Shown here piece by piece: positions 33,290 to 45,154 of a stretch of DNA of 64,000 nt; position 1 is the first letter of the stretch; each line of letters opens with the position of its first letter. The stretch comes from Arcuatula senhousia (lineage: Eukaryota; Mollusca; Bivalvia; Mytilida; Mytilidae), in NCBI GenBank assembly GCA_963971305.1, contig OZ020305.1, positions 14,355,001 to 14,419,000 on the forward strand, written 5' to 3'. The notes below the pieces were generated by a model. It made no database searches and was not told where the DNA came from. It worked only from the letters and a program-made list of their open reading frames with translations. A program made the translations under genes and the position numbers.

Positions 33290-35599
33290 TTTTTTTTTAC
33301 ACAAAGATTTCTAGCTAATCATCAGTTGGTCTTTTCCGCTAAACAACAATTTTCCGTAAATTACCGAGCTGAGTTAGCTTCAGGCAAATAGTTGGAATCC
33401 TCTCGTTAAAATGTCACAACTAAACGCAATATCATGATACTGTTTGTTAAATTCTAAGCAAAATTAAGAAATGCACAAATTAATTTAATAAAATTCACTT
33501 GGCGAAGACAGCATTGCATTGACATTATAATAGAAATGATAAAAGGGTCTTATCTTAAATTAAGGTAAATACTTAGAAATAGTTTCATCCTGCGGGATGT
33601 CTTTAATCCTGTATTCTATTTTTTTCTTAATCGTTATTTCCGTCAAGTTTCTAAATGTACCCTCCGATACCAAGAATACAAATTCAACACTGATACTCTC
33701 AGTAAAACCTGACAGTATCTGATTGTTGACATTTATTTTGATTTTGTCCTCTAAAGAAGCGCGAAATTCTCTGCCAAGGAAATGACGCCAGAGATTCCAA
33801 AAAAAGGGATAATTTCGTCCCCAACAAATATTGTCCCTAAATTTTCGATAATTTTTGGTCATTTTTAAAAATGTAACAAGGATTTATTTTTGCACAAAAA
33901 ATTGAATAATAATAAATAGTTATCTATCCAAGAATTTCTTACCAACAATTTTTTCAACGTGCAAATGATTTATTTATTTTTTTTTTTGGAAGGGGGGGGG
34001 GGGGGGGGTTAAGACTTTGCTTCAATCTTATTCCTTTTTAAAAATTCCCTTTTTGTCGAGTACATGGGTGTAGTTAAAAAAATGAAATTTTCGATGTTCG
34101 TTCAGAAGGCAGGGTCGTAATTATAATCACGTTATGTCAAAAGGTCGTTATGGCCCAATTACTAATATATCAGGTCATATTTTCAAAAATCGTACATTTC
34201 AATGAAATATAAAAAAATACGTTTACACTGTATTTCATGAATAATAATTCATAATCAAATTTGTGGTTTTAATGCTTTCTTTGTTTTGTTTTGTTTGTTT
34301 GTTTTTTTGTTTTTTTTTTTTTTTTTGCATCTGCAGCTTTTAAATGTAAAATTAGGCCTCAAATACTCATTATTTAATGAAATAAGCAATAGAAACTCCT
34401 TCTATTTCAATTTCATAAAAATATACTACATAATTATGTCATTGATAAAAAGGGGTTTGAAAAATATTCCAAGCCGTTTATGATAAAACATAATGTTGAA
34501 ACGGGTCTTTAATTTCTCCTTCGGCATTAAAAGCTCACATTCAGCTTGTGTTGTTCATGTACTTTTTGACGTTAAAAAATCTTACCTCCTACCTTGTACA
34601 CATTATATATTTGCTCATTACAAATAATGACTTCTGACCTAACAATGAGGGACTTTATAAAGCACTGTATATAAAGGACATCATATTTTGTCATAAAAGA
34701 ATCGCCATGCAATTTTACTTGTACAACGACCCATTATCAGAGTTATCGCCCTTATGGGATTGTCAAAAGTGTACATCATCTCAGTTTTTACCTTAAGCTA
34801 GATACGACGGTTAAGGTAAGTTGCAATATCGTTCAGCTCTCACCCGACAATTTATAGCGAGCACAGCGAGATCGGAGAGCTATACAGCAAGTTCCCGCGA
34901 AAAATTTGCCTAATGCTGATATTGATTTTTTTTCGTCTGGATATTGCTTCTCACAATTTCACGTGCACACACTGGTTCGATGCGAATTTGAAAATAATTA
35001 CAGAACCAATTTTGCTAATCGCCTTCCAAAAAAATTCTTTGTAAATATAGAACAAAGAGAAAGATATTCTGATGACGATGAGTTACTTAATTTTTTAAGT
35101 AAAACAAATTTAATTAATTTTTTTTTGCATTTTCTTTTTTTACGCTCATTCGTGCCAAATACCTCGTCCCAAACTGAACGTTCTAGAAAATGAACTGATT
35201 AAAATAAAAATAAATACGATAAAAAAAAAACATCAAAAGTGTCCACGTCTTTTCGGGAATGGGGTCCTCTAGATCTTATATTCTGAATTCCAAACGATTT
35301 TATTCCTAAATTGAGGCGTGGAACTCCTTCATATGAGGGCCAAAAAGAGGATTCATATTTGATGTTTCATGGTATAGGGGGGCTTTCTTCAACTTAAATG
35401 GTATGTAAAAAGCTGTTCATTGACATCTTATATTTTTGCTGTGCTCGCATTTAAGCAATGCCTATCTCATATTATATAAAATCTACCGATTTAAATTAAT
35501 TTACCTTTAAGCTGCAAACAAATCTAAAAAAGACACCATATGGTAGAATCTAAAATGGGTTAAATTTTGCATGTTATTAACTTTTGAAAAAAAAGGTGT
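33290..35599. other. No gene recognised; poly-G tract
   Basis: A run of 17 G lies at 33992-34008 after a T-rich tract. A short ORF at 34906-35193 (95 codons) has no recognisable domain. No element ends were identified. Confidence 0.4.
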
Positions 35600-35672
35600 A
35601 CAAAATGTACCAATGGGTCAATCGCATGTCGTAAACCCGAAAAGGCGAAGACAAAATCGTTAGTCATAAAAT
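35600..35672 (-). mobile_element. Degenerate Penelope-like tail (fossil)
   Basis: 'tgtaccaatgggtcaatcgc' and 'ccgaaaaggcgaagacaaaa' align with the reverse complement of the copy A tail with indels. Confidence 0.4.
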
Positions 35673-36255
35673 CATTACAAAACGAACCATACAATAAACA
35701 ATAAAAACACATACATATTGCGTATTTTCAAAGTTTTGATTCATATTATTAGTTTCATGTCCTTCAACATAGTTAAATTAGGGTAACAAGTAAATTTAAG
35801 GTAACAGATATATCAAATTGTATTTGCTGACATTAAAAATGGTGTTTTTCTTCAAACAATCTTTCAGGTCGTTTACCTGTAAAAGAGCACTTTTGGTCAA
35901 TCGTATCTACGTGACATCTTAATATTGACTTTTAATGCATGTCCTCCAGAAAAAATAGTTTGAAGTTTCTTCAAGTTCATTGATCTAACGAAACTATGCA
36001 GTCAACAATACCTTTCGAGTGTGTATGTGTATTTTTGCTTTTGATCTCACAGCGCTTTTGTGTTGTATACAACTTAGCTATGACATTGTTTAATTAAATT
36101 TAAGAAAACCCTATATTTGCTTTCTATCCCAAGCATAAGTTGATTTCGAATTTACATTAAGATTTTTGTGCTCTACATCTATTGTTCTTCGTTTGTCATA
36201 TTAAACTAGTATTAGGAATTTCAATGTTTTGTAAGAGCATCTCTGATAACTTTTT

Positions 36256-36514
36256 ATACCCCGCCACACGAAGTGGCGAGATATTATGTTATACCCTCAC
36301 TTGCTTACGGTGTCCATCCGTCCATTCGTCCGTCCCCCGAAGGTTTCCGAGTGATAACTAGAAAAAGCGTCAAAGTCCGAAAAACATTATTGGAGATTTG
36401 CTACTTTGTAAATTTTCCAAATTTGAAAATGATGAAATTTTCTGTTCTAAAAAGATACAATGTAGCTCATTTCTTTTCTGTCTCTATATACATGATATAG
36501 ATGTATAGTATATA
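36256..36514. mobile_element. DNA-transposon-like element, left part, split by the LTR element
   Basis: The left end ATACCCCGCCAC (36256-36267) is the exact reverse complement of GTGGCGGGGTAT at 46513-46524, beyond the LTR element. Without the insert and one duplicated TATA, the host element would be about 313 bp with 12-bp terminal inverted repeats. It contains 'gtccatccgtccattcgtcc'. No clear target duplication was found at its outer borders. Confidence 0.6.
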
Positions 36515-37813
36515 TGAAGACGGGTAAAATAGGTAGCAAACTCCGTATAAATGTAGGGTTCTTTATTATAGAGGTCTGGTACAAATACAATCACAAATGT
36601 CGTCTCAAAGAAAGACCCTATAAAATAATATAAAGTTCATAAGTACTAGCACAAGAAAGATAACTCCTGCTGACAATATGATTCGTAAATAAAATAAATA
36701 TAGTACTCTGTGTACAATACAGTTGCTTCGCTGAGATGTATGTCTCATAGAATATAATGATTTGCTTGTGTATGCCGCAAACAAATATACTGGTAAATAG
36801 TATAATAAAGTTTCATGAAAATCTATGATCTGCATGATTAGTAAAAATACAAAATAAGCAAAGCATTAGAAAATGAAAAGCAAAGAAAAAATAGCAAACT
36901 AAAAATAACAAAAATAAACTCAACACTCTGCTTACCTCATACGAGGGTATGAAGGTCTTAGCGTCTATGGGATGACTATAATTTCATTACAAAAATATCA
37001 GCTTAACACCTGAAGTAAAAATAGGTTTTATAACCATGTGTTCAGCAAATAATTAAACACATAATCTGAACACTTAAAACACACAGTTTACTGGTATATT
37101 AAAAATACTATTACTTTAATGTATTATATAAGTCTATGACTTTATTTATCAAATATTTAAAAGAAACCTCATTCTCTCAAAATTACTTTATTTAGTAAAG
37201 TTACTGAAAAGTTTATGTGGTTTATCAAAAAGTTATTCATTTTAATGTAACTTTAACTATTATTTATTCCATATTTACAACTTTCATAAAGATGTCATTT
37301 TCACTCACAGATGCAAAACTGCATACATCCATCAGTCATAAATGCACCAAATGTTAATAAAAATAAGACAATTAAAATAGTGAAATGTAACTGACCTGTA
37401 TAGAAAATGAATATAACACCCAGAAATCAAATACTGCAGAAAATACTGTGGAAAATAATGAAAGTAAAATTGAATATAAAGATGGCTGACTGTCTAGAAA
37501 GAATGTAAAAGAATGAGTTCAGAATTCCCTCCAAAAAGTACATGAACTCCAATAATGAAACTGACCAATAGAAACACTTTAAGAGCTATAAATAATCAAA
37601 ACCAATAGAGAGTTGAAAGGTCACTGACAATAACAACAATCAATACAGATGGTAGAAAACTGGAACACTTTACCTGAATAACATTCAGATTGTGTAAACA
37701 AAAGTCAAAGATCAGTTATTCAAGTAATTGAATTTAATTTAATAAACATAATCAAATAAAAACCATAATGACAATCAGAAATATAAAAATAACATAAAAT
37801 ATACCCTGTCACA
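36515..37813 (-). repeat. 3' LTR (1299 bp)
   Basis: Minus-strand ends are TGTGACAGGG...GTCTTCA, with TG/CA termini. It differs from the other LTR by a missing 12 bp near its outer edge (after 'gaagacgggta'), one 1-bp indel and at least one substitution. AATAAA lies at 36562-36567 (minus), about 48 bp from the LTR 3' end. Confidence 0.93.
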
Positions 37814-37829
37814 TACTCCCCCCAGCCGG
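37814..37829 (-). other. Polypurine tract
   Basis: The minus strand reads 'ccggctggggggagta' directly before the 3' LTR TG. A G-rich purine run here primes plus-strand DNA synthesis. Confidence 0.75.
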
Positions 37830-37848
37830 AAAATGACGTCCCGTCATT

Positions 37849-40800
37849 TCAGGTGGGATGATGTGTCGTCGTCTCCAGTATCTTCAATAAAGTTTTGCCT
37901 GCTTCAGACTGTAGCCCATCCAGGAGTTTGGAGTCAGACAAAGAAGTGATGCATTGCACTCTTCTTTCCCAATCTGCCAAAGGTGGTGGTATCTGGATGG
38001 CTCTGGACATGTCAAACTCTCCAGTTCTGTAACGAATTGGTATCTTCCGTTCTCTGGTAGAGCGACGTAGAACTGGTTCTTCATTATCATCATCTGTGCT
38101 GTCACTGCTATCATCAGGAGATTCCTCATGACTGTGACCTATTGAAGCGCTTCCTTCTCCATCTGGGTCAACTGTATCAGGAATGCTCGTAGCATTATCT
38201 GATAACTGGGCGTCCCCATCAGTCTCCTCAGTTGTCTCTATTCTGTCAGCACCCTGAGCTGGTATGTCTTTGACGATGGATGAATCATCAAATGCAGTCT
38301 CTCTGCTGACAACATATCCTCCCCAAGCTGAATCGCTATCAGATTGCTCTGACAAGTGATCTACTTGGATTGGTTCCAGTTCTTTCTTTGTCCTGGTTGC
38401 AGGTCTTGGTCTCGGTCTGGGTTTTGGCTTCCTAGGAGCTGGTGTTGGCGTGTCACTTATAAATCCAACAGGTAACAAGAGGTTACGGTGGAGCGTCCTC
38501 GTACGTCCTTCTCCGTTCTCCTTCTTGACCTTGAACACTGGTATATCAGGATTTGGTTGGCTCACTACTGTGTATGGATCATGTTCCCATCGGTCTGCCA
38601 ACTTGTGTCGTCCATCAAAACTGACAACCTTTACCAACACTCTGTCTCCTGGCTTCACTGTTCCTCCTCTCACTTTCTGGTCATAAGTAGTCTTCTGTTT
38701 CTCTCTGGCTTTCTTAGCAGTTGTTGTAGCTATCTCATGGGCTTGGGCAATCCTCTCTCTCAGACCTGTAATATACTTACTAGTGAGTGTATGTTGATTC
38801 TCCTCTAGCCCTAATGCTGCATCGATTGGTAACCTTGGATTCCTGCCAAACATCAGGGTGAACGGTGAGTGTCCCGTGCTCTCGTGTCTAGTTGAGTTGT
38901 AGGCAAATACTAAAGGGCCGATGTATTGCTTCCAGTTGGCTTTCTGTGATGGCTCCAAGGATCCTAGCATGTCACAAAGTGTCCGGTTGAAGCGCTCACA
39001 TTGTCCGTTTCCCATAGGATGGTAACTAGTGGTTCTGGACTTGGTCATTCCCATGATGGTACAAAGCTCTTTGATGATGTTACTTTCAAAGTTGGCTCCT
39101 TGGTCTGAATGGATACGATCTGGTATTCCATAGTGCAGTATGAAGTTGGTATAGAAAGCATCTGCAACTGTCTTGGCAAGCTGGTTCTTGGTTGGAATAG
39201 CCATGGCAAACCTGGTGAAATGGTCTGTAATAACCAGCACGTTCTGTATATTACCTTTAGATGGTTCCAAACTGAGGTAGTCCATGCAAACTAATTCCAG
39301 TGGTGAGGTTGTTGTGATGTTCACAAGTGGTGCACGCTGGTTGGTAGCTGACTTCCTCCTAACACAACGGCCACATTCCTCTATCCATCTGGTTATGTCC
39401 TCATACATACCTGCCCAATAAAATCTGTCCTTGACCAAAGATGTAGTACGGTCTCGTCCAGGATGGCCCATGTCATTGTGTAAAGCCTCTAATACGACTG
39501 GTACATGTACTAGTGGTAGTACTAGCTGTTTCCTCTCTTCCTCCTCGACTACTGTAACTCTATGTAAAACTCCATCTATCATCTTCAAATGTGTAAACTG
39601 TCTCATCAATGGATTACTTCCCCCTTCCTTCTTGCTCGGTTTTCTCTGCTTTTCAACATAACTGATGATACTGCTAATGTCTGGATCCATGGCCTGGGCT
39701 CTTTTCCAATCAACTAGGTTTCCAATTCCACTTCCTCTGGGATCAAGATCTTCCACAACTAGTTCTGGTGTAATCACTAAGTTGTCCACATAGCTGGTAT
39801 CATGTGTTGTAGCTTTACAAATGGCCTGAAAGGACTCACTGGTGATGGGTAGTCGACTTAAGGCATCTGCATCTGCGTTGGCTTTCCCAGGTCGGTACTT
39901 GATATCAAAATTGTAGGCTGATAACGCTGCTAACCACCGGTGCCCCGTTGCATCTAACTTCGCAGTGGTGAGTACATAGGTGACTGGGTTATTATCTGTA
40001 AGAACGGTAAAGTCTGCACCGTAGAGGTAGTCTTTAAATTTGTCGCAGATGGCCCATTTCAATGCAAGGAATTCCCTCTTGTGTGCTGGATAGTTCTTTT
40101 CAGCCTTGTTGAGTCCCCTGCTGGCATAACTAATCACTCTCTTCATTCCATCTTGTTGCTGGTATAGGACTGCTCCGAGAGCTTCGCCTGATGCGTCTGT
40201 GTGTAGGTCATATGGTAAGGTACTATCTGCATATCCTAGTATGGGTGCACTTACTAGATGGTCTTTCAGTTGTTGGAATGCTGTTTCTTGGTCTTTTCCC
40301 CATTTCCATTCTCTACTACTACTAATCTTCTTCTTACTCTTCTTGGTTGGTACTGGGATAAGGTCTGTTAAGGGCTTGCTGATCTTGCTAAAGTTGCCAA
40401 TGAATCTTCTATAGTATCCCACAAATCCTAAAAATCGTCTCACATCTTCTGGGCTGGTTGGTGTTGGCCATGATATCACTTTCTCTGTCTTTCCTGGATC
40501 TATCTCAATTCCCTCTTCAGATACAACATGTCCGATGTACTTGACCTTCCGCTTAAAGAATTCACACTTGTTGGGACTGAGTTTCAGGTTGGCCTCTCTG
40601 ATGCGTTGAAATACTAGTTGTAGATTCTGTAAATGTTCCTCAAAAGTTCTGCCAAAAATAATAATATCATCAATAAAAATACAACAAATTTTAAGGTTAT
40701 AATCAGCTAAACAATTTTCCATAAGTCTTTGATAAGTAGCAGGAGCATTTGTTAACCCAAAGGGCATCCTGTTAAACTCATAAAAGCCTAAAGGCCCAAC

Positions 40801-42167
40801 TGAAAAAGCTGTACGTTCTTTGTGAGGTTCGTGTATCTCAACCTGGTGATAACCTGACTTCATATCTGCTACACTGAAGAATCTGTTACCTGCGCAACAA
40901 TCCAGAAGTTCTTCGATCCTTGGAAGTGCATAGCTGTCTCTCTTTGTCTGTCTATTCAGTTGACGGTAATCCACACACATTCTAAGTGCTCCACTCTTTT
41001 TCCGGACACAAACTATGGCGCTGGCAAATGGTGAGTGTGATGGTCGTATAACTCCTATGTCCAAAAGTTGTTTCAGATGTGCCTTGACTTCATCATACAT
41101 AGACGGTGGAATGGCTCTGTATCTGTGCTTGAAAGATGATTCGTCGATTAAGTCTATCCTATGCTTTACCTGTCCTGTACAACCTAAGTCATGGTCTCCC
41201 TTGCTGAAAATATCCTTGTAGTTCAATATCAAGTTCTTCCCTTCCTCCAGTTGGTCCTCTGTTAAATCACTCTTTGTAATGTCCACTTCATCCAATAACT
41301 TCTCATTCTCTTCTGTCGTAGTGGTGGGTAAGTCCTGCGTCTCTATACTCACAGGCTGTACTTCACAAATGATGGCTCTAGGTTGTATAGTAACTGTACC
41401 TTGTGTCATGTTGGTCATCAAAACTGTGACATCACCATTCTCCTTATACTTGTAGGTCATAACTGCTGGTTCAACATCTATGTCCTTATGGGTAGCTAGG
41501 GTAGTTGACTGTAGTATGGATGGTGTTTCTCTGTATGGCAACTCCTTGTCTAAATATCCTGTCACTTCAGTGGTGGTATTGGGTAGGATGGTGATTCTGT
41601 TACAAGTCCTTACAACAGCTAGTCTATCCTTATTCTTCTTCAGTTCTCGCTCTCTGACTGCTAAACATCGCACTGTCATATACCATGGTGTAGTTAAAGC
41701 TGCTGTCTGTAAGTATCTAGGTCCATGTTCGTCTACCATTTGATGAATCAATCTGTCCAGTATGTTGGTTCCAATCAAGGCTGGTATTTGCTGGCTATAT
41801 CTGCTATCTGGAACTATCAGCATAAGATGGTCTGAAATAAAGTTACTTACCTGTATACTTACCTCTATATATCCTAAATATGGTAACTGGCTTCCACTGG
41901 CTGTTTCTATCTCCAAAATATCCTGTAAACTCTTCATAGGTGTTGTAGTTGATAGGTATTCCTTGTAAAAGGACTCCGACAAAGTTGACACTGTCGAACC
42001 TGTATCCAATAAAGCTGGTACTGTAATTCCATTAATCATAACTTCTGCTTCGGTTGGTTTACCAAATAATCCAGGTGGAACTGCACTCTTCACTAAATTA
42101 TTCTTCACTGTGGGACCTTGTCCTCGTCTACAGCCTAGAAACGGCCCCTCTGTCCAGGCTTCCTCCA
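37849..42167 (-). CDS. Pol polyprotein: protease, RT, RNase H, integrase
   Basis: Entered by -1 frameshift from gag; the first conventional-looking codon at 42108 is GTG. Counting from there: protease with DTGS at 35-38; RT with catalytic FIDD at 478-481 (FIDD instead of the commoner YxDD) and FGLTNAPATYQRLM; RNase H with HTDASGE near 638 and TDNNPVTYV; integrase with an H-H-C-C zinc segment (HNDMGH...CGRC) and a D943-D1002-E1038 triad whose last spacing is 35 residues, as expected of DDE integrases. A C-terminal module (about 1120-1180) with HDPYTVV recalls the GPY/F domain. A ~200-residue Pro/Arg then acidic tail follows. The frame is fully open to the stop at 37849. The enzymes act in cytoplasmic particles and, for integrase, in the nucleus. 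Confidence 0.92.
42112..42160 (-). promoter_or_regulatory. Possible frameshift-stimulating pseudoknot
   Basis: Seven bases after the slippery site, AGCCUGG (42160-42154) can pair with CUAGGCU (42138-42132), including one G-U. In the 15-nt loop, GGGGCC (42148-42143) can pair with GGUCCC (42117-42112), again with one G-U. Together they make an H-type pseudoknot. The spacer of 7 nt is typical. Folding was done by hand. Confidence 0.5.
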
Positions 42168-43340
42168 GTTTAAATTCCCTCTGGAGCTATGGTCTAAGCG
42201 TACTCGACAACCTATCTGGATATGACCTTCTTGTCCACATCGTCTACAGTAGATTGGGTTGCTTCCTGTGTTAGATTCTCCTTGTTGACCACTTGCTTGA
42301 TCAGGTGCTTGCTGTTGCTGTTGAGGTGGTGTATAATTCCAGTTCTGGTTGTAAGATCTGTAACCTTGATTTCCTCCTCTGCCTCTGTTGTTGCCTCTAT
42401 AACCTCCATTACCTCGGTATCCTCCTCTGTAATTTCCTCTATACTGCTGCTGGTTTTCCTCCATCTTACTTACCTTATGAGTCAACTGTTGTACCATTCC
42501 TTTAAGTTCATCCATGTCCTTATTCTCTGGCTCTGGTGTGGTAATGGCTTTAGATGTGTTTGGTTTCGTCTTCTTAGGCATGTGGTCTTTCTCTATCTGT
42601 CGTAATGCCACTCTGAGCTTGTTGAAATCCTTGACAGTTTCATATTTGTACCCGCTTACATCCTTGAGTTCTTGTCTAAGACCGGTCCACAACATGGCAT
42701 GTAACATCGAGTTCATCTCTGCGTGTGCAACTATACCTTTCTCTAGTCCTCTTCCTAGTATATCCTCTAATCGTCCACTCCATGAGGTTACATCTTCATC
42801 GTCTCGCTGTCTCGCACTATAAAACTCTGCCAGTAGCTGTTCCTTGTTGTCTACAGTTCCATAAACGCTGTCCAAAACTTCCAGTAACTCATCTACAGTC
42901 TTCTCCGTGCCTAAGTACATGATCATACGAGCTGCAGATCCTGTTAAGGCTCTCCTCACGGCAAATTCCTTTTGCTCCTTGGTGTAGGTTGGGTCTTGTA
43001 ATGTCATCCTTACTTCGTATCTCCATATGTCATACGCAATCTCTCCTTTGTTGTCTCCACCAGAAAAGCATCTCACCTTAGGTGGGTAAGCTGACATCGT
43101 TGGTTTCGGATCAAACCTCTTTGGTATGGCACCAGTATCTTTTGTTGGTGTTGATATTAATGGCTCTCTTTTCACCTCTTGCTGTTGTTGATGAAGAATG
43201 AAATCTTGTACCCATCTATCTAGCTCTTGTTGTGTATCACCTTTTGGATTAAGTCCCATAGCTTGAAAAGTCTGGAACATCTTGGAGTACTCTGTCTGTT
43301 CTGGCTTTCCCTTTTCTGGACTTTTTCCGCCTGTGGCCAT
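42135..43340 (-). CDS. Gag polyprotein of the LTR element
   Basis: The likely product is 401 residues starting MATGGKSPEKG. The frame is open 33 codons further upstream, but that stretch is hydrophobic and lies in leader-like sequence, so the internal ATG at 43340 is preferred. Gag forms the cytoplasmic particle that packages element RNA. A capsid-like helical region (about residues 80-250) is followed by an Arg/Gly/Tyr-rich tract ('YRGNYRGGYRGNGGYRGN') and one zinc knuckle, CRRCGQEGHIQIGC (CX2CX4HX4C, about residues 365-378), for RNA binding. The stop lies 30 codon bases past a UUUAAAC site used to enter pol. No disruption is seen. Confidence 0.88.
   Translation of the reverse strand: MATGGKSPEKGKPEQTEYSKMFQTFQAMGLNPKGDTQQELDRWVQDFILHQQQQEVKREPLISTPTKDTGAIPKRFDPKPTMSAYPPKVRCFSGGDNKGEIAYDIWRYEVRMTLQDPTYTKEQKEFAVRRALTGSAARMIMYLGTEKTVDELLEVLDSVYGTVDNKEQLLAEFYSARQRDDEDVTSWSGRLEDILGRGLEKGIVAHAEMNSMLHAMLWTGLRQELKDVSGYKYETVKDFNKLRVALRQIEKDHMPKKTKPNTSKAITTPEPENKDMDELKGMVQQLTHKVSKMEENQQQYRGNYRGGYRGNGGYRGNNRGRGGNQGYRSYNQNWNYTPPQQQQQAPDQASGQQGESNTGSNPIYCRRCGQEGHIQIGCRVRLDHSSRGNLNWRKPGQRGRF
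42168..42174 (-). promoter_or_regulatory. -1 ribosomal frameshift slippery site UUUAAAC
   Basis: The heptamer T TTA AAC is in the gag frame (TTA = 42173-42171). Slippage by -1 enters the pol frame, which is open from here without a stop, whereas pol has no AUG of its own. The gag stop is at 42137-42135, so the overlap is short. This is the same heptamer used by several RNA viruses for -1 shifting. Confidence 0.75.
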
Positions 43341-45139
43341 GGCGATGATGTAATAAGTCTCTAATGACAAAATAATACAAGTAACTAAAGCAAAATCTGT
43401 AAATAAACTAAAGTAAATCAGATAAGCTAAAGTAATCAAATAAGCTAAAGTAAATCAAAGTCTAAGTAAGTATCCAATAAATCTCTGAAATATCAAATAT
43501 CAATCAATACAACTGTCAAATAAACAGCTGATAAGATACTTACCAAAATCAAGCTAAATAAATACAAAAAGAAATACAAAGTACAATAAATGAGCAATAA
43601 AATAAAGAAAATATCACAATATATATAACACAATCACATACTTACCACAAATCTGTGTCTCAAACTAGCTAAATCTCTATCAAACCTGAAAAACTATAAA
43701 ATACAATTACTGAGACTAACTAAGCTTGTACGTTAGTAGCCTCTAAACAGGGATCTAGACTTATCTAAGTCTAATGCACACTTACATGTATGTATCCGTG
43801 CTCTCTGTATGCACTATACACTGAAAACTCTGGCGTGATGAACTAACTACATGTACATGTAACTCTATGAAAGATCAGGAAAAAAAAATCAAATGAAAGA
43901 GTCAAGAGTAACTGCCCCTGATGAACAAAGAATCAAAGTAACACCTACTAACTACATCACACAGATACCTAAAAGCTGAAAAATAATAAAGTGGTCTGGT
44001 ATGAAGGTGTGTGCTAGTGTTAAATATGAATGAATGTTAATAAGGGAAACATGCAAACATGCAACTCACAACAACACAAGATAGTATCTATCAATCAAAG
44101 TAGTTTATATTTTAACTGAAAACGTCTAAGTTTATCTTATTTAAAGTTTAAATAAATTTTAAATTTCTTTTAAACTTTTCAAAGTTGATATTTAAATTTA
44201 ATACCAGTAAACAATACCCACAAGTTGACAGTATACACACAATACAATCACAAACACATAACACATAAAGTACAAAGACAAAGTACAATACACATACAAA
44301 ATCACAATACACAACACATGTAAAACAAATAAGTAGCACCTATCTATGTAAATGTGTGTGTGGTGAAAAAAAAATATATAGTAGTTGTGTCAACACATCT
44401 ATCCACAATAATGAACTCTGGTATATACTATGTCATGTGTAAATATTCCAATAATATCTGGGTGTTGATCACAAATATCTGCTAATTTGTGACAATCTTT
44501 TTTAATGTGTTCAAAAACCCTGTAAAAATCTATGTAAATTCACATACCAATGCTCTACATAAGTCAAGTTACAACTGTTCTATTATTGTTTACATGTGTG
44601 GGAGTCTTCCGGTTTAGTAACCTTGACCTTTGGTTATGTAGGTCATGATATGTGAGGGGGGTATAAGAAAAATAAAATGTCAAAATACAAAGTCCACAAA
44701 GCAAAAACTAAGTGGAGCTACACAATAATATCTGACTATTCACACAATCAACCACTTATATCAGTACCAGTAAGCTTCTATCACAAATACTAATAAAGTT
44801 TCATCAAAAGTATAAACTCAAAAACTGTCTGTTTTCAATCGGAAAACTGTACAAAAATTTTTTACAACTTTTTCTCAATATTTTCAATGTTTTGTAAGAA
44901 TTTTAAATGAAAGTTTATGAAATACACATAGGACGGTACAAGACATACAACATACAGTAAAATTTACAATGATCTGACCTTAAATAACTTCACTTATAGC
45001 TGTAAACACTGATTCCTCTGATGACTGTTGTTGAATTTTCCGCTAAATTAGTACCGGAAGTCCAAAATGTAGGTCAGGAAAAACACTAAAATATGGCGGT
45101 GATAATCCCGGGTGCATATCCAAAGTCCAGAGCTCTAAT
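43341..45139 (-). other. Long untranslated leader of the LTR element
   Basis: About 1.8 kb between the primer site and the gag start contains no substantial ORF. A 63-codon Cys/Val-rich frame at 44148-44339 is low complexity. A leader this long would need internal initiation, splicing or ribosome bypass; no element supporting one of these was identified. Confidence 0.6.
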
Positions 45140-45153
45140 CACGTTGGGCGCCA
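45140..45153 (-). other. Primer binding site (tRNA-Lys type)
   Basis: The minus strand reads TGGCGCCCAACGTG one base after the LTR end. It is complementary to a tRNA 3' end (CCA included) and matches the start of the tRNA-Lys1,2-type primer site known from several retroviral genera. The match stops after 14 bases. Confidence 0.8.
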
Positions 45154-45154
45154 T

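Noticed and set aside
38450..43000. Many plus-strand ORFs of 60-127 codons
   Set aside because: They are antisense shadows of the gag and pol frames.
44148..44339. Cys/Val-rich 63-codon ORF in the LTR element leader
   Set aside because: Translation of an alternating CA/TA-rich tract; low complexity.
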